Source: Candidatus Hydrogenedentota bacterium
GTDB taxonomy: Bacteria > Hydrogenedentota > Hydrogenedentia > Hydrogenedentales > SLHB01
NCBI GenBank assembly: GCA_003552765.1
Contig: PUOI01000628.1
Location: 1-6,589 of the forward strand
Direction: 5' to 3'
Length of the DNA: 6,589 bases
A program made the translations under genes and the position numbers. Positions 1 through 5,933 of this stretch are shown piece after piece. The notes under the pieces are model-generated. The model did not search any database and was not told the origin of the DNA. It saw nothing but the letters and a program-made list of their open reading frames with translations. How positions within the stretch are numbered: position 1 is the stretch's first letter; each line of letters starts with the position of its first letter.

Positions 1-770
1 ATGCAGTTGTGATGGCGGCGGCTTATGTCTTCCAGCGCCAGGCTCCAATACTCGCGCAACGAGATGCCAAGCACCTCGGCCAGCCGGCGGGACACCTCCG
101 CATTCACGAAGACTCCCAACGGCAGGAAGCCGTCCAGCGAGGGGTAATGCTGGGGCGGATGCGTCTCCCGCAGGTTGAGATACTCCTTTTGGCAGGCCTC
201 GTTCTCCTCCTTGCTCATGGCGCGAAAGCGCAACGACTCGATCTCCATGGATTCGTCGGTGCGCTGGGTAGAGTAGACCCGGAACGCCATGCCGGTTACT
301 TCCCGTGGAAATCCGAAATGGCCGATCTTGCGCGCCACGGTTTGCCAGCGGGACGTGGCGGGGAGGAACTCGAGTTCCCGGCCGCCGGGATAGGCCCACA
401 TCCAGGCGGGGTGGGCATTGTCGCTGGTGCACCGGTAGGTGATTTCAGCGATGGGGTGTGTGGCGAGGTCAATGGGAAATCGCGTGTCCTCGCCTTCGAA
501 ACTGCTCAACGGCGCCCAGAAGAGCGGTTCGTCCACTGAAAGGTTGTCTATCTGAATGATGTCATGGAACCGGCCCACGAGACGCACCCCTCGTTCCGTG
601 CGTATTCGCTGAGCAGGCACGCGTTGCCACTCCTTGTCGACCACGTAGTCGCGGGTATTCCAGCGGGTAAGGTCTTCTCCCGTGAAGAGCACGTGGTCCA
701 ACGTGTCGCGCACCTCCGGGTCCGGCTTGTACAAGATGGTGCTGAGGAAACCAGAATATTCGTAAACCAT
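1..770 (-). CDS. Hypothetical protein, glycoside-hydrolase-like, 3' end beyond left edge
   Basis: An uninterrupted minus-strand frame of 256 codons starts at ATG 770-768, just inside an in-frame TAA at 779-777, and runs off the left edge. The translation begins MVYEYSGFLSTILYKPD and has balanced, globular composition with no signal peptide. Residues about 20-190 look like a beta-rich, carbohydrate-binding-like module with many aromatics (for example AHPAWMWAYPGG and VDEPLFWAP). From about residue 215 the text FLPLGVFVNAEVSRRLAEVL, followed by an EYW segment and then SRRHHN, resembles the first strand and helix of TIM-barrel glycoside hydrolases. That reading is inference; I do not recognise a named family and the catalytic residues would lie outside the window. 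No clear Shine-Dalgarno precedes the ATG, so the start rests on the upstream stop. It is transcribed divergently from the dockerin gene. Overlapping plus-strand frames give low-complexity, unprotein-like translations. Confidence 0.8.
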   Translation of the reverse strand, partial: MVYEYSGFLSTILYKPDPEVRDTLDHVLFTGEDLTRWNTRDYVVDKEWQRVPAQRIRTERGVRLVGRFHDIIQIDNLSVDEPLFWAPLSSFEGEDTRFPIDLATHPIAEITYRCTSDNAHPAWMWAYPGGRELEFLPATSRWQTVARKIGHFGFPREVTGMAFRVYSTQRTDESMEIESLRFRAMSKEENEACQKEYLNLRETHPPQHYPSLDGFLPLGVFVNAEVSRRLAEVLGISLREYWSLALEDISRRHHNC

Positions 771-1247
771 AAGACTTTAGCATTCGGAAACAGGTTAATG
801 GCCCTAGGGAAAATCGGATTGGCGGGGCATGCCGTGGCAACGCGCCCCATGTTTGCGGATACCGTACCACACACAGCCGCCATGATCCATCGTAGCCCCC
901 CCGAGTCAGTCTGGTTCGTCACCGCATCCGTCCGGGAGCTGGGTGTTGAACGATGTCTACAGTTAGCGTGGCATGCTCACAAAACAAGCCTGTTGTGCAA
1001 GGTTGTGCTTGACATCAGGCGGCGGGTGGTGTAAAAGGGACAGAGGTGATTGCGTTTTGGGGCTGGACGATCGTTGTCGGTTGAAAGGTGCGCAATATGC
1101 CCGTGATGGACAGTGGTGCTCAACGGATTTGTTTGTCGTGTGCGGGATGACCTTGGGGTGTTGGGGAAACGGGGCCGGCTTAGTGGGTGGTGGCCAACTA
1201 GCCTCCGCGCCCAAAGGATCTGCTGAACTGCTTAGGAGTCAAGACTT
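771..1247. other. Divergent intergenic region, no convincing gene
   Basis: These 477 bases separate two divergent genes. Open frames exist on both strands (for example plus 973-1272 and minus 963-1214), but their translations are rich in Cys, Gly, Pro and Ser without domain-like patterns, and none has a good ribosome binding site. The right half carries the promoter candidate at 1009-1037, which leaves a leader of about 200 bases before the dockerin gene. I see no convincing promoter for the leftward gene and no riboswitch I can name in the leader. Confidence 0.6.
1009..1037 (+). promoter_or_regulatory. Sigma-70-like promoter for the dockerin gene
   Basis: A perfect -35 hexamer TTGACA (1009-1014) is followed after exactly 17 bases by TAAAAG (1032-1037), a 4-of-6 match to the -10 consensus. 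It points toward the gene at 1248. Initiation would fall near 1044, giving a 5' untranslated leader of about 200 bases. The match is by eye; such hexamers also occur by chance. Confidence 0.5.
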
Positions 1248-4148
1248 ATGCGATCCCGATGGAATACAGTAGCTTTTCTTGCCGCGCTTGTGCTTGGATG
1301 CGCGCTGAGTGGCGTGGTGGCCGCACAGGAACAGGAGGACTTTATCGAGTCGCCTCCGCCTCCCATTGTGTTCGCCGAGGAGGGGGATGAGGTTACGCTA
1401 GGCCCCGTTGTGGTTGCGGATGATTACGCGGAAGATGCTGCGTTCGAGTGGACCTTTGATGATGAGGAGGTGGGGGACGATGCCGAACTCGTTATCGACG
1501 AGGTGGGCGAGGATGATTTTGGTGTCTACACAGTGGTGGTAAGCCATGAAGATTTTGAGGACGAGGCGTTCGAGGTAACGCTGAGTGAGCCCATGCTGGT
1601 GGTGACGCCCCCCGAGTCCGAGGTGAGGGATTGGTTGGGCGAGGAAGTAACGCTGGGTCCCGCGGAAGTCCTTGAAGAGATAGAGGACGAGGTCACGTAC
1701 GAGTGGTTTTTTGAGGGGGAAAGCATTGGCGACGACGCCACGTATACCATTCCTAGCCTGAGCCACGACGACGCGGGAGTGTATACCCTGCTGGTGGACC
1801 ATCCCGACATGGATTCAGCCGAGTTTGAGATCGAAGTGTCGGTGATACAGCTGATCGAGCGCTATCCGCTTCCCCTGATATTGGTGGAGGAAGGGCAAGA
1901 GGATGTGGTTCTGGGGCCTATAGGCGTGCCCGACGACTTTGAAGATGGAATGAGTTTCGAGTGGACCTTTGAAGACGAAGTCGTGAGTACGGACCCCTAT
2001 ATCACTTTCTCCGAGATTACGCGCGACGTGGTAGGAAGGTATACGGTCGAAGTCGACCATCCTGAGTTCGCCGAGCGGGACGAATACGAGACGCCGGAGG
2101 TCCTAGAGATCGACTTCGTCATTCCCGAGCCGCTGCGGAATTTCCGCGCCACCACCGGGGACGCGGATATCACATCCGACGTGATGTTGACATGGGACAA
2201 TCCGATTGGGATAGAGGTCGAGGAAATCTCCATTTACCGGCAGACGGGTTCGTTCCCTGAAGAGCCCGGCGATGGCGACGAAGTGTTTGTCGGGGACGGA
2301 GACGAAGAAGAGTACCGCGATACCGGAACCCAGGAGGGCGAAGAGTATTTCTACGCGCTCTTCGCCGAGCTGGATATTGAGGGCATTCCTTTCTTCGAGT
2401 TTGCCAGTGACTCATACTATCTGACCGACACGCTTTACGCGCGCGGGGTTCCCGGAGTGGATTCGGCTGGGTATGTGACCGATGTGTTCTCGCCGGACCG
2501 GCCTGTGGATTTGGGGTATAGCCAGATCACGATCGAACCCACGGTATCCATGGGCGATATGGTTGCCTCGGGCCAGCCCGAGTCCTTCATGAATCCCAGC
2601 GATTACGAGATTAGTTTCGAGTCCGATGTCCATGAACTGCCGTTTGCGCGGCGGCCGGCCGTTGGGGTGCACATAAACGATAACAAGTTCACCTACTTGC
2701 ACCCGCAAGAAGAGCCTGCGGTTGGCGGCGGACGGCGAGGCCGGCCACGGCGAGGCCGCGTTGGCCGCATCGAGCACCTGGATCTCCCAGACATCCCCTT
2801 CTTCGGGCAGATGTTCAATGATCTCGTGCTGGCGGCGAACGGCTACGTAACGACGGGCCAGGCCCTGTACAACTTGGAGACGATTAACACGGCGGCAGCC
2901 GTCTATACGGCGGACGATGTTTACGACCAGGAGGTGAGCTACCGGGTCGAGCCTTTGTACGAGTATGATAGCTCGTTTGAGCTTGGCCGGGGCATCCGTC
3001 GTGATTCCACCGACAATTTCCCCTCGCTTGAATCGCATTTCAACGTTCCCCGTGTCTCCTTTTCGTTCGCCAATCTTTCGACCAGCGCTGGAGGCGAAAT
3101 GTGGGCCAAGCAGCGTGACGACCGGGTGGTCATCACGTTCGACAAGATCCCGGAGCAGGGCCAAGGGTTTGCGCCCAAGCCCAACACGGCCCAGCTCGAA
3201 CTCTTTTTCGATGGAACCATCCGCTACACCTACCGCTCCCTCAACGCCGATGACATGGTGATTGGCATTTCGGACGGACGGGGTGTGCCCGGATATTTTG
3301 AAAGCGACGGCTCATTCCAAAGGGTGGATGCGGAGACCGGCGCGGGTTTGACGGAATTCCGGGTGTTACCGCCGCCGCCTCCGCTATCGGTTGACAGAGT
3401 GGCGCCGCAAATCGTGGAAGCTGGCGAGACGGTTCAGTTCGATATCGGCGCGAGGGCGGAGGATCTCGGGACACCCTCCCTTGAGGCTTTTGATCTGCCT
3501 CCCGGAGCCGAATTCACGATCAACGGGAGTTCCGGCACGTTCGTGTGGGAAACCACGCCCGCAGACACCGGGATTTACGACGTTAGGTTCTGTGCGGAAA
3601 TAGAGGATCATCGGGTCTGCAGGACGGTGGTCATCCTGGTTTACGATGATGATACAAGGCCGGTGGCGGGCGATGCGCGGCTTGAGCCCGAGCAACTCAG
3701 GGCGGGTCAACCCATAGTCGCTAACTACCAGTTTGTTGATCCTCTCGGGAGGTCGGAAAGCAACTCGCAGATCTATTGGTACCGGAACGGGGCTTTCGTG
3801 TCGTCGTTGGAGGGGCACAGCAGAGTCCCCGGAGAGATGGTGCATGAGGGCGATCGCTGGTACTTCGGGGTTATTCCCCGCAACGCAATGGGGATACGGG
3901 GCCGGCCCGCTTTCTCCAGGACGGGGACCACGGATCGGGCGCCCGAGGAAGACGAAGACCCCCTTAACCTGGATGTGAACAACGATGGTGAGGTGGACAG
4001 CCGGGATATACAGATTATCATTAATGACCTTCTCGGCCTCGAAATTGATCCTGCGTATGACACCGACGTGAATCGAGATGGGGTCACGGACGCCACGGAT
4101 CTGCAGTTGGTTATCAACTACGTGCTTGGTCTGCCGCTGCAGGAATAG
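1248..4148 (+). CDS. Secreted multi-Ig-like protein with C-terminal dockerin
   Basis: A 966-residue exported protein. ATG 1248 is preceded by AGGAG (1234-1238) at good spacing. A signal peptide spans residues 1-26 (Arg2, Arg4, hydrophobic core about 8-24, likely cut after VAA); VLGC at 15-18 is a weak lipobox alternative. Three homologous Ig-like repeats follow (about 36-115, 116-199, 200-292), sharing LGP, F/YEW and a G-x-YT motif near each repeat end. Next come an FN3-like domain (293-392), a linker, a basic patch (496-507), and a beta-rich domain (about 510-690) with an FFGQMF...NGYVTTG start and a GISDG end, resembling nidogen-like modules. Then come PPPPP (708-712), a cadherin/He_PIG-like domain (713-800, Cys782 and Cys791), an Ig-like module (803-900), and a type I dockerin with calcium loops at 909-920 and 940-951. 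Dockerins bind cohesins or act as calcium-stabilised modules. No catalytic domain is visible, so an adhesive, scaffold or sugar-binding surface role is inferred. Lysine is almost absent. Confidence 0.93.
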   Translation: MRSRWNTVAFLAALVLGCALSGVVAAQEQEDFIESPPPPIVFAEEGDEVTLGPVVVADDYAEDAAFEWTFDDEEVGDDAELVIDEVGEDDFGVYTVVVSHEDFEDEAFEVTLSEPMLVVTPPESEVRDWLGEEVTLGPAEVLEEIEDEVTYEWFFEGESIGDDATYTIPSLSHDDAGVYTLLVDHPDMDSAEFEIEVSVIQLIERYPLPLILVEEGQEDVVLGPIGVPDDFEDGMSFEWTFEDEVVSTDPYITFSEITRDVVGRYTVEVDHPEFAERDEYETPEVLEIDFVIPEPLRNFRATTGDADITSDVMLTWDNPIGIEVEEISIYRQTGSFPEEPGDGDEVFVGDGDEEEYRDTGTQEGEEYFYALFAELDIEGIPFFEFASDSYYLTDTLYARGVPGVDSAGYVTDVFSPDRPVDLGYSQITIEPTVSMGDMVASGQPESFMNPSDYEISFESDVHELPFARRPAVGVHINDNKFTYLHPQEEPAVGGGRRGRPRRGRVGRIEHLDLPDIPFFGQMFNDLVLAANGYVTTGQALYNLETINTAAAVYTADDVYDQEVSYRVEPLYEYDSSFELGRGIRRDSTDNFPSLESHFNVPRVSFSFANLSTSAGGEMWAKQRDDRVVITFDKIPEQGQGFAPKPNTAQLELFFDGTIRYTYRSLNADDMVIGISDGRGVPGYFESDGSFQRVDAETGAGLTEFRVLPPPPPLSVDRVAPQIVEAGETVQFDIGARAEDLGTPSLEAFDLPPGAEFTINGSSGTFVWETTPADTGIYDVRFCAEIEDHRVCRTVVILVYDDDTRPVAGDARLEPEQLRAGQPIVANYQFVDPLGRSESNSQIYWYRNGAFVSSLEGHSRVPGEMVHEGDRWYFGVIPRNAMGIRGRPAFSRTGTTDRAPEEDEDPLNLDVNNDGEVDSRDIQIIINDLLGLEIDPAYDTDVNRDGVTDATDLQLVINYVLGLPLQE
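2732..2758 (+). repeat. Short in-frame tandem duplication encoding a basic patch
   Basis: The 12-mer ACGGCGAGGCCG occurs at 2732-2743 and again at 2747-2758, a 15-base period that equals five codons. It encodes the arginine-rich stretch RRGRPRRGRVGR (residues 496-507) inside an otherwise acidic protein. It probably arose by slippage or tandem duplication in a linker just before the beta-rich domain. Confidence 0.75.
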
Positions 4149-4190
4149 GGCGCGCCACCACGGCGGGGTCCTGAACCCGTGACAACAGAG

Positions 4191-4196
4191 TATACT
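4191..4196 (+). promoter_or_regulatory. Possible -10 element ahead of the cupin gene
   Basis: TATACT matches the -10 consensus at five of six positions and lies 43 bases after the dockerin gene's stop. No good -35 hexamer sits 16-18 bases upstream, so an activator would be needed or the match is fortuitous. If used, transcription would start near 4203, exactly where the 4203-4246 inverted repeat begins. Confidence 0.3.
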
Positions 4197-4202
4197 TCAA
4201 AC

Positions 4203-4246
4203 GCGGCGCTCCCCGGCAGGTAATCAACCCGGTTTGGGAGCGCCGC
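4203..4246 (+). terminator. Perfect 11-bp inverted repeat, terminator-like or leader hairpin
   Basis: GCGGCGCTCCC (4203-4213) and GGGAGCGCCGC (4236-4246) are perfect reverse complements separated by 22 bases, within which CGG (4214-4216) can pair with CCG (4229-4231). The stem begins 55 bases after the dockerin stop and ends 23 bases before the cupin start. No T-run follows, so it is not a textbook intrinsic terminator. It could mark the 3' end of the dockerin mRNA, stabilise it, or form a 5' leader hairpin of the cupin mRNA. Confidence 0.45.
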
Positions 4247-4257
4247 TTGGCAACAAA

Positions 4258-4263
4258 AGGGGA
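4258..4263 (+). promoter_or_regulatory. Ribosome binding site that sets the cupin start at 4270
   Basis: AGGGGA lies six bases before ATG 4270. The alternative ATG at 4286, which opens the frame carrying the cupin body, has no purine-rich site at proper spacing. This supports initiation in the 4270 frame and therefore a frameshift downstream. Confidence 0.65.
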
Positions 4264-4269
4264 AGCCAT

Positions 4270-4657
4270 ATGAGCGAGCCCAAGTATGAGAAGCGAAGCG
4301 TGCAAGCGATGGCGTCCGAACGCAGCACGTGCGGCATTCGCCAGCGTCTTTTCACCAAGAATGAACGGCGTTCCAGCCAGCATTACCTATCTCACGGTGG
4401 ATGACGCCAAGCCTCATTGGAATGGGCATACCCACGAATACTACTGTGTTTTGGAAGTTGAGGGAGCGCTCGTCATTGACGGCGAACGCGTGCCGGTTGC
4501 CGCCGGGGATTGCGTCTGGATCAAGCCTGGGGCTCATCACTATGCGGAAGGTTCTATTACGTCGCTTATTATAGCGATGCCCGCCTTTGATCCCGCCGGC
4601 ATGTCCCATGAGGGAGCCACGGCCCAGGAGCAGACCCAAGGAACGCTTGGCGGATAA
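4270..4657 (+). CDS. Small cupin-domain protein, interrupted by a single-base frameshift
   Basis: Two frames together encode one cupin. From ATG 4270 (good RBS) the frame reads MSEPKYEKRSVQAM and so on to FTKNE, then ends prematurely at TGA 4402-4404 after 44 codons. The frame at 4286-4657 carries the cupin body. Removing one A at 4364/4365 joins them as FTKNDGVPASITYL and gives a 128-residue single-domain cupin. In that product, motif 1 is PHWNGHTHEYY (His49, Glu56) and motif 2 is KPGAHH (His90). The usual second His of the HxH metal pair is Asn51, with His53 and His55 nearby. The N-terminal segment STCGIRQRLFTK matches the usual lead-in of this cupin family, so the joined protein is more natural than a start at 4286, whose first 20 or so residues look like out-of-frame text. 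Either a pseudogene or a base-calling error. Substrate unknown; cupins often bind metals and small sugars or acids. It follows the dockerin gene by 121 bases. Confidence 0.82.
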
Positions 4658-4658
4658 G

Positions 4659-4672
4659 CCGCGCGAACGCGG
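4659..4672 (+). terminator. Small GC hairpin right after the cupin stop
   Basis: CCGCG (4659-4663), loop CGAA, CGCGG (4668-4672): a 5-bp GC stem starting two bases after the TAA. It is followed by AATTCCCCCC, not a T-run. It is weak as an intrinsic terminator and may only protect the 3' end. Confidence 0.3.
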
Positions 4673-4771
4673 AATTCCCCCCGTTTGGCTCTGTTTAACC
4701 GGTAATTCAAGGAGGGGCCGAGCGGGTTTGCGGTTCCAGCTGATATTGTGCTAGCATGCGAATCCCCCTTT

Positions 4772-4785
4772 GGAAAACGTTGAAA
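4772..4785 (+). promoter_or_regulatory. Upstream LacI-family-like operator motif
   Basis: GGAAAACGTTGAAA fits 12 of 14 positions of the degenerate LacI/CcpA-type pattern (TGWAANCGNTNWCA), including the central CG. A related copy lies 187 bases downstream at 4959-4972. Such sites commonly control sugar and uronate catabolic genes; use here is inference and no regulator gene is in the window. Confidence 0.3.
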
Positions 4786-4920
4786 TCGGCGCTTCATGTG
4801 GGGTCAGCCTTGCCTTGGGGACGGGCGTGGGCGTTGATTGGGGTATGGGCGCCCGGCAAACGTGCACGGTACTCGCCAACGTGGGGAGGCGGCCGGTGTC
4901 TCGCCACGCGCCCATATCTC

Positions 4921-4950
4921 GTGTCATTTCGTAACTCCAACCATTATAAG
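4921..4950 (+). promoter_or_regulatory. Sigma-70-like promoter for the SDR-HAD unit
   Basis: GTGTCA (4921-4926, four of six to the -35 consensus), an 18-base spacer, then TATAAG (4945-4950, five of six to the -10 consensus). Initiation near 4957 would give a leader of about 77 bases before ATG 5034 and place the operator-like motif at 4959-4972 directly at the start of the transcript. Confidence 0.4.
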
Positions 4951-4958
4951 CCGTTTAT

Positions 4959-4972
4959 GGAAAGCGTTTGAG
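4959..4972 (+). promoter_or_regulatory. Downstream operator-like motif over predicted transcription start
   Basis: GGAAAGCGTTTGAG shares the core GGAAARCGTT with the motif at 4772-4785 and fits 10 of 14 positions of the LacI/CcpA-type pattern. Its placement just after the predicted -10 suits a repressor that blocks transcription until an inducer appears. It could be a chance match. Confidence 0.28.
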
Positions 4973-5033
4973 GGGATGCGTTCCTCTTAATTCGCGTTGC
5001 AGCGAATGGCAAGCAAAGGATAGACAATCCACC

Positions 5034-5867
5034 ATGGGTGTACAGGCGCAATTTGATCTTTCGGGAAAGACCGCTGTTGTGACGGGTGGCGCGGGCGTGC
5101 TGGGCGGCGCCCTCGCATCAGGCTTGGCCGATGCCGGCGCGCAAATCGCGGTGTGCGACATCGCCGCCGGCAATGCCAAGACCAAGGCGGAGAGCATTAG
5201 TCAGGCCTCCGGTGTGAAGGCGGGCGGATATCTGATGGACGCCTTCGACAAGGCATCCATCGAATCCTGTTGTGACCAGGTCTACAACGATTTTGGCCAG
5301 GTCGACATCTTGGTGAACGCGGTGGGCGGCAACATGAAGGGCGCCACGACCTCCGAGACGCAGTCGTTTTTTGATCTTCCCGAGGACGCATTGCGGAAGG
5401 TGATGGAGCTTAATTTCCTCAGCGGCGTGTTCTTGCCGTCGCAGGTATTCGGCCGCCGTATTAAGGACAATCCCAACGGCGCCTCCATTATCAACATCTC
5501 CTCCATGAACGCGCTCGTTCCCCTCACCCGGATTCCGGGGTACAGTGCGGCCAAGGCGGCGGTGAACAACTTCACACAGTGGCTCGCTGTCCATTTGGCG
5601 CAAGAATACGATCCGCGGTTGCGGGTGAACGCGATTGCGCCGGGGTTCTTCCTCACGGAACAGAACCGCTTCCTGCTTACCGACGAGAAGACCGGGGAGT
5701 TGACCCCACGGGGCAAGACCATTGTCGACCACACTCCCATGGGCGGATTCGGGGAGCCCGAGGACCTCATCGGCGCGACGGTTTGGCTGGCTTCGGATGC
5801 GTGCCGCTTTGTCACGGGTATCGTCGTACCCGTGGATGGCGGCTTCTCCGCTTTTAGCGGCGTATAG
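5034..5867 (+). CDS. SDR-family oxidoreductase, probable D-mannonate oxidoreductase
   Basis: A 277-residue classical short-chain dehydrogenase/reductase, cytoplasmic, very similar in pattern and length to Bacillus YjmF/UxuB-type enzymes, which reduce D-fructuronate to D-mannonate with NAD(P)H in glucuronate catabolism. Visible motifs: nucleotide-binding TGGAGVLG (17-24), NAVGG (95-99, replacing the usual NNAG), Asn127, then catalytic Ser157, Tyr170 and Lys174 (YSAAK). The family-specific stretches INISSMNALVPLT, FTQWLAVHLA, VNAIAPGFFLTEQNR, TPMGGFGEPEDLIG and the C-terminal VDGGFSAFSGV support the assignment beyond generic SDR. I chose ATG 5034, preceded by AAGGA (5016-5020, spacing 13); an upstream TTG at 4968 would add 22 unprotein-like residues across the predicted leader. 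The HAD gene follows 66 bases later and is likely cotranscribed. Substrate could instead be another ketouronate or sugar acid; confidence in SDR is near certain, in mannonate moderate. Confidence 0.93.
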   Translation: MGVQAQFDLSGKTAVVTGGAGVLGGALASGLADAGAQIAVCDIAAGNAKTKAESISQASGVKAGGYLMDAFDKASIESCCDQVYNDFGQVDILVNAVGGNMKGATTSETQSFFDLPEDALRKVMELNFLSGVFLPSQVFGRRIKDNPNGASIINISSMNALVPLTRIPGYSAAKAAVNNFTQWLAVHLAQEYDPRLRVNAIAPGFFLTEQNRFLLTDEKTGELTPRGKTIVDHTPMGGFGEPEDLIGATVWLASDACRFVTGIVVPVDGGFSAFSGV

Positions 5868-5874
5868 GGCACAA

Positions 5875-5892
5875 ACACGCCCCGAGGCGTGT
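5875..5892 (+). terminator. Intercistronic 7-bp perfect hairpin
   Basis: ACACGCC (5875-5881), loop CCGA, GGCGTGT (5886-5892), beginning eight bases after the SDR stop. No T-run follows (GATCACAATAAAG). It may reduce read-through into, or stabilise, the mRNA ahead of the HAD gene rather than fully terminate. Confidence 0.4.
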
Positions 5893-5917
5893 GATCACAA
5901 TAAAGAGAAGCGTAACG

Positions 5918-5923
5918 AAAGGA
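5918..5923 (+). promoter_or_regulatory. Ribosome binding site that favours the HAD start at 5934
   Basis: AAAGGA ends only one base before ATG 5925 but ten bases before the in-frame ATG 5934. Normal spacing therefore favours 5934, giving the N-terminus MSDPTAEL instead of MSDMSDPT. Confidence 0.55.
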
Positions 5924-5933
5924 TATGAGCGAC

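Larger units (their letters stand above)
4658..5033. other. Intergenic region upstream of the SDR gene
   Basis: 376 bases without a convincing gene. A short plus-strand frame (4756-4971) has no ribosome binding site and an unprotein-like translation. The stretch holds the small hairpin after the cupin, two similar operator-like motifs (4772-4785 and 4959-4972) and a promoter candidate (4921-4950), so it looks regulatory. Confidence 0.55.

Noticed and set aside
9..539. 176-codon plus-strand open frame
   Set aside because: It lies opposite the better minus-strand frame (1-770), has no ribosome binding site, and its translation has no domain-like pattern.
548..1034. Plus and minus open frames around the 5' end of the left gene (minus 548-922 and 562-870, plus 564-1034)
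   Set aside because: They are antisense or out-of-frame to the left gene and read into the intergenic region with Cys/Arg/Ser-rich, unprotein-like text. The minus frames could have indicated an N-terminal frameshift, but the natural start at 770 already gives a sensible protein.
2732..2758. CRISPR-like or longer repeat array
   Set aside because: Only two short in-frame copies with a 15-base period inside a coding region; no spacers.
2412..3164. 250-codon minus-strand open frame inside the dockerin gene
   Set aside because: It is a GC-driven antisense shadow; the plus-strand frame shows coherent domains throughout.
3384..3845. 153-codon minus-strand open frame
   Set aside because: Antisense to the cadherin-like and Ig-like modules, with no start signal or recognisable motif.
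4357..4370. Programmed ribosomal frameshifting in the cupin gene
   Set aside because: AAGAATGAACGG is not a recognised slippery heptamer and no stimulatory structure or internal SD is evident; an indel or sequencing error is simpler.
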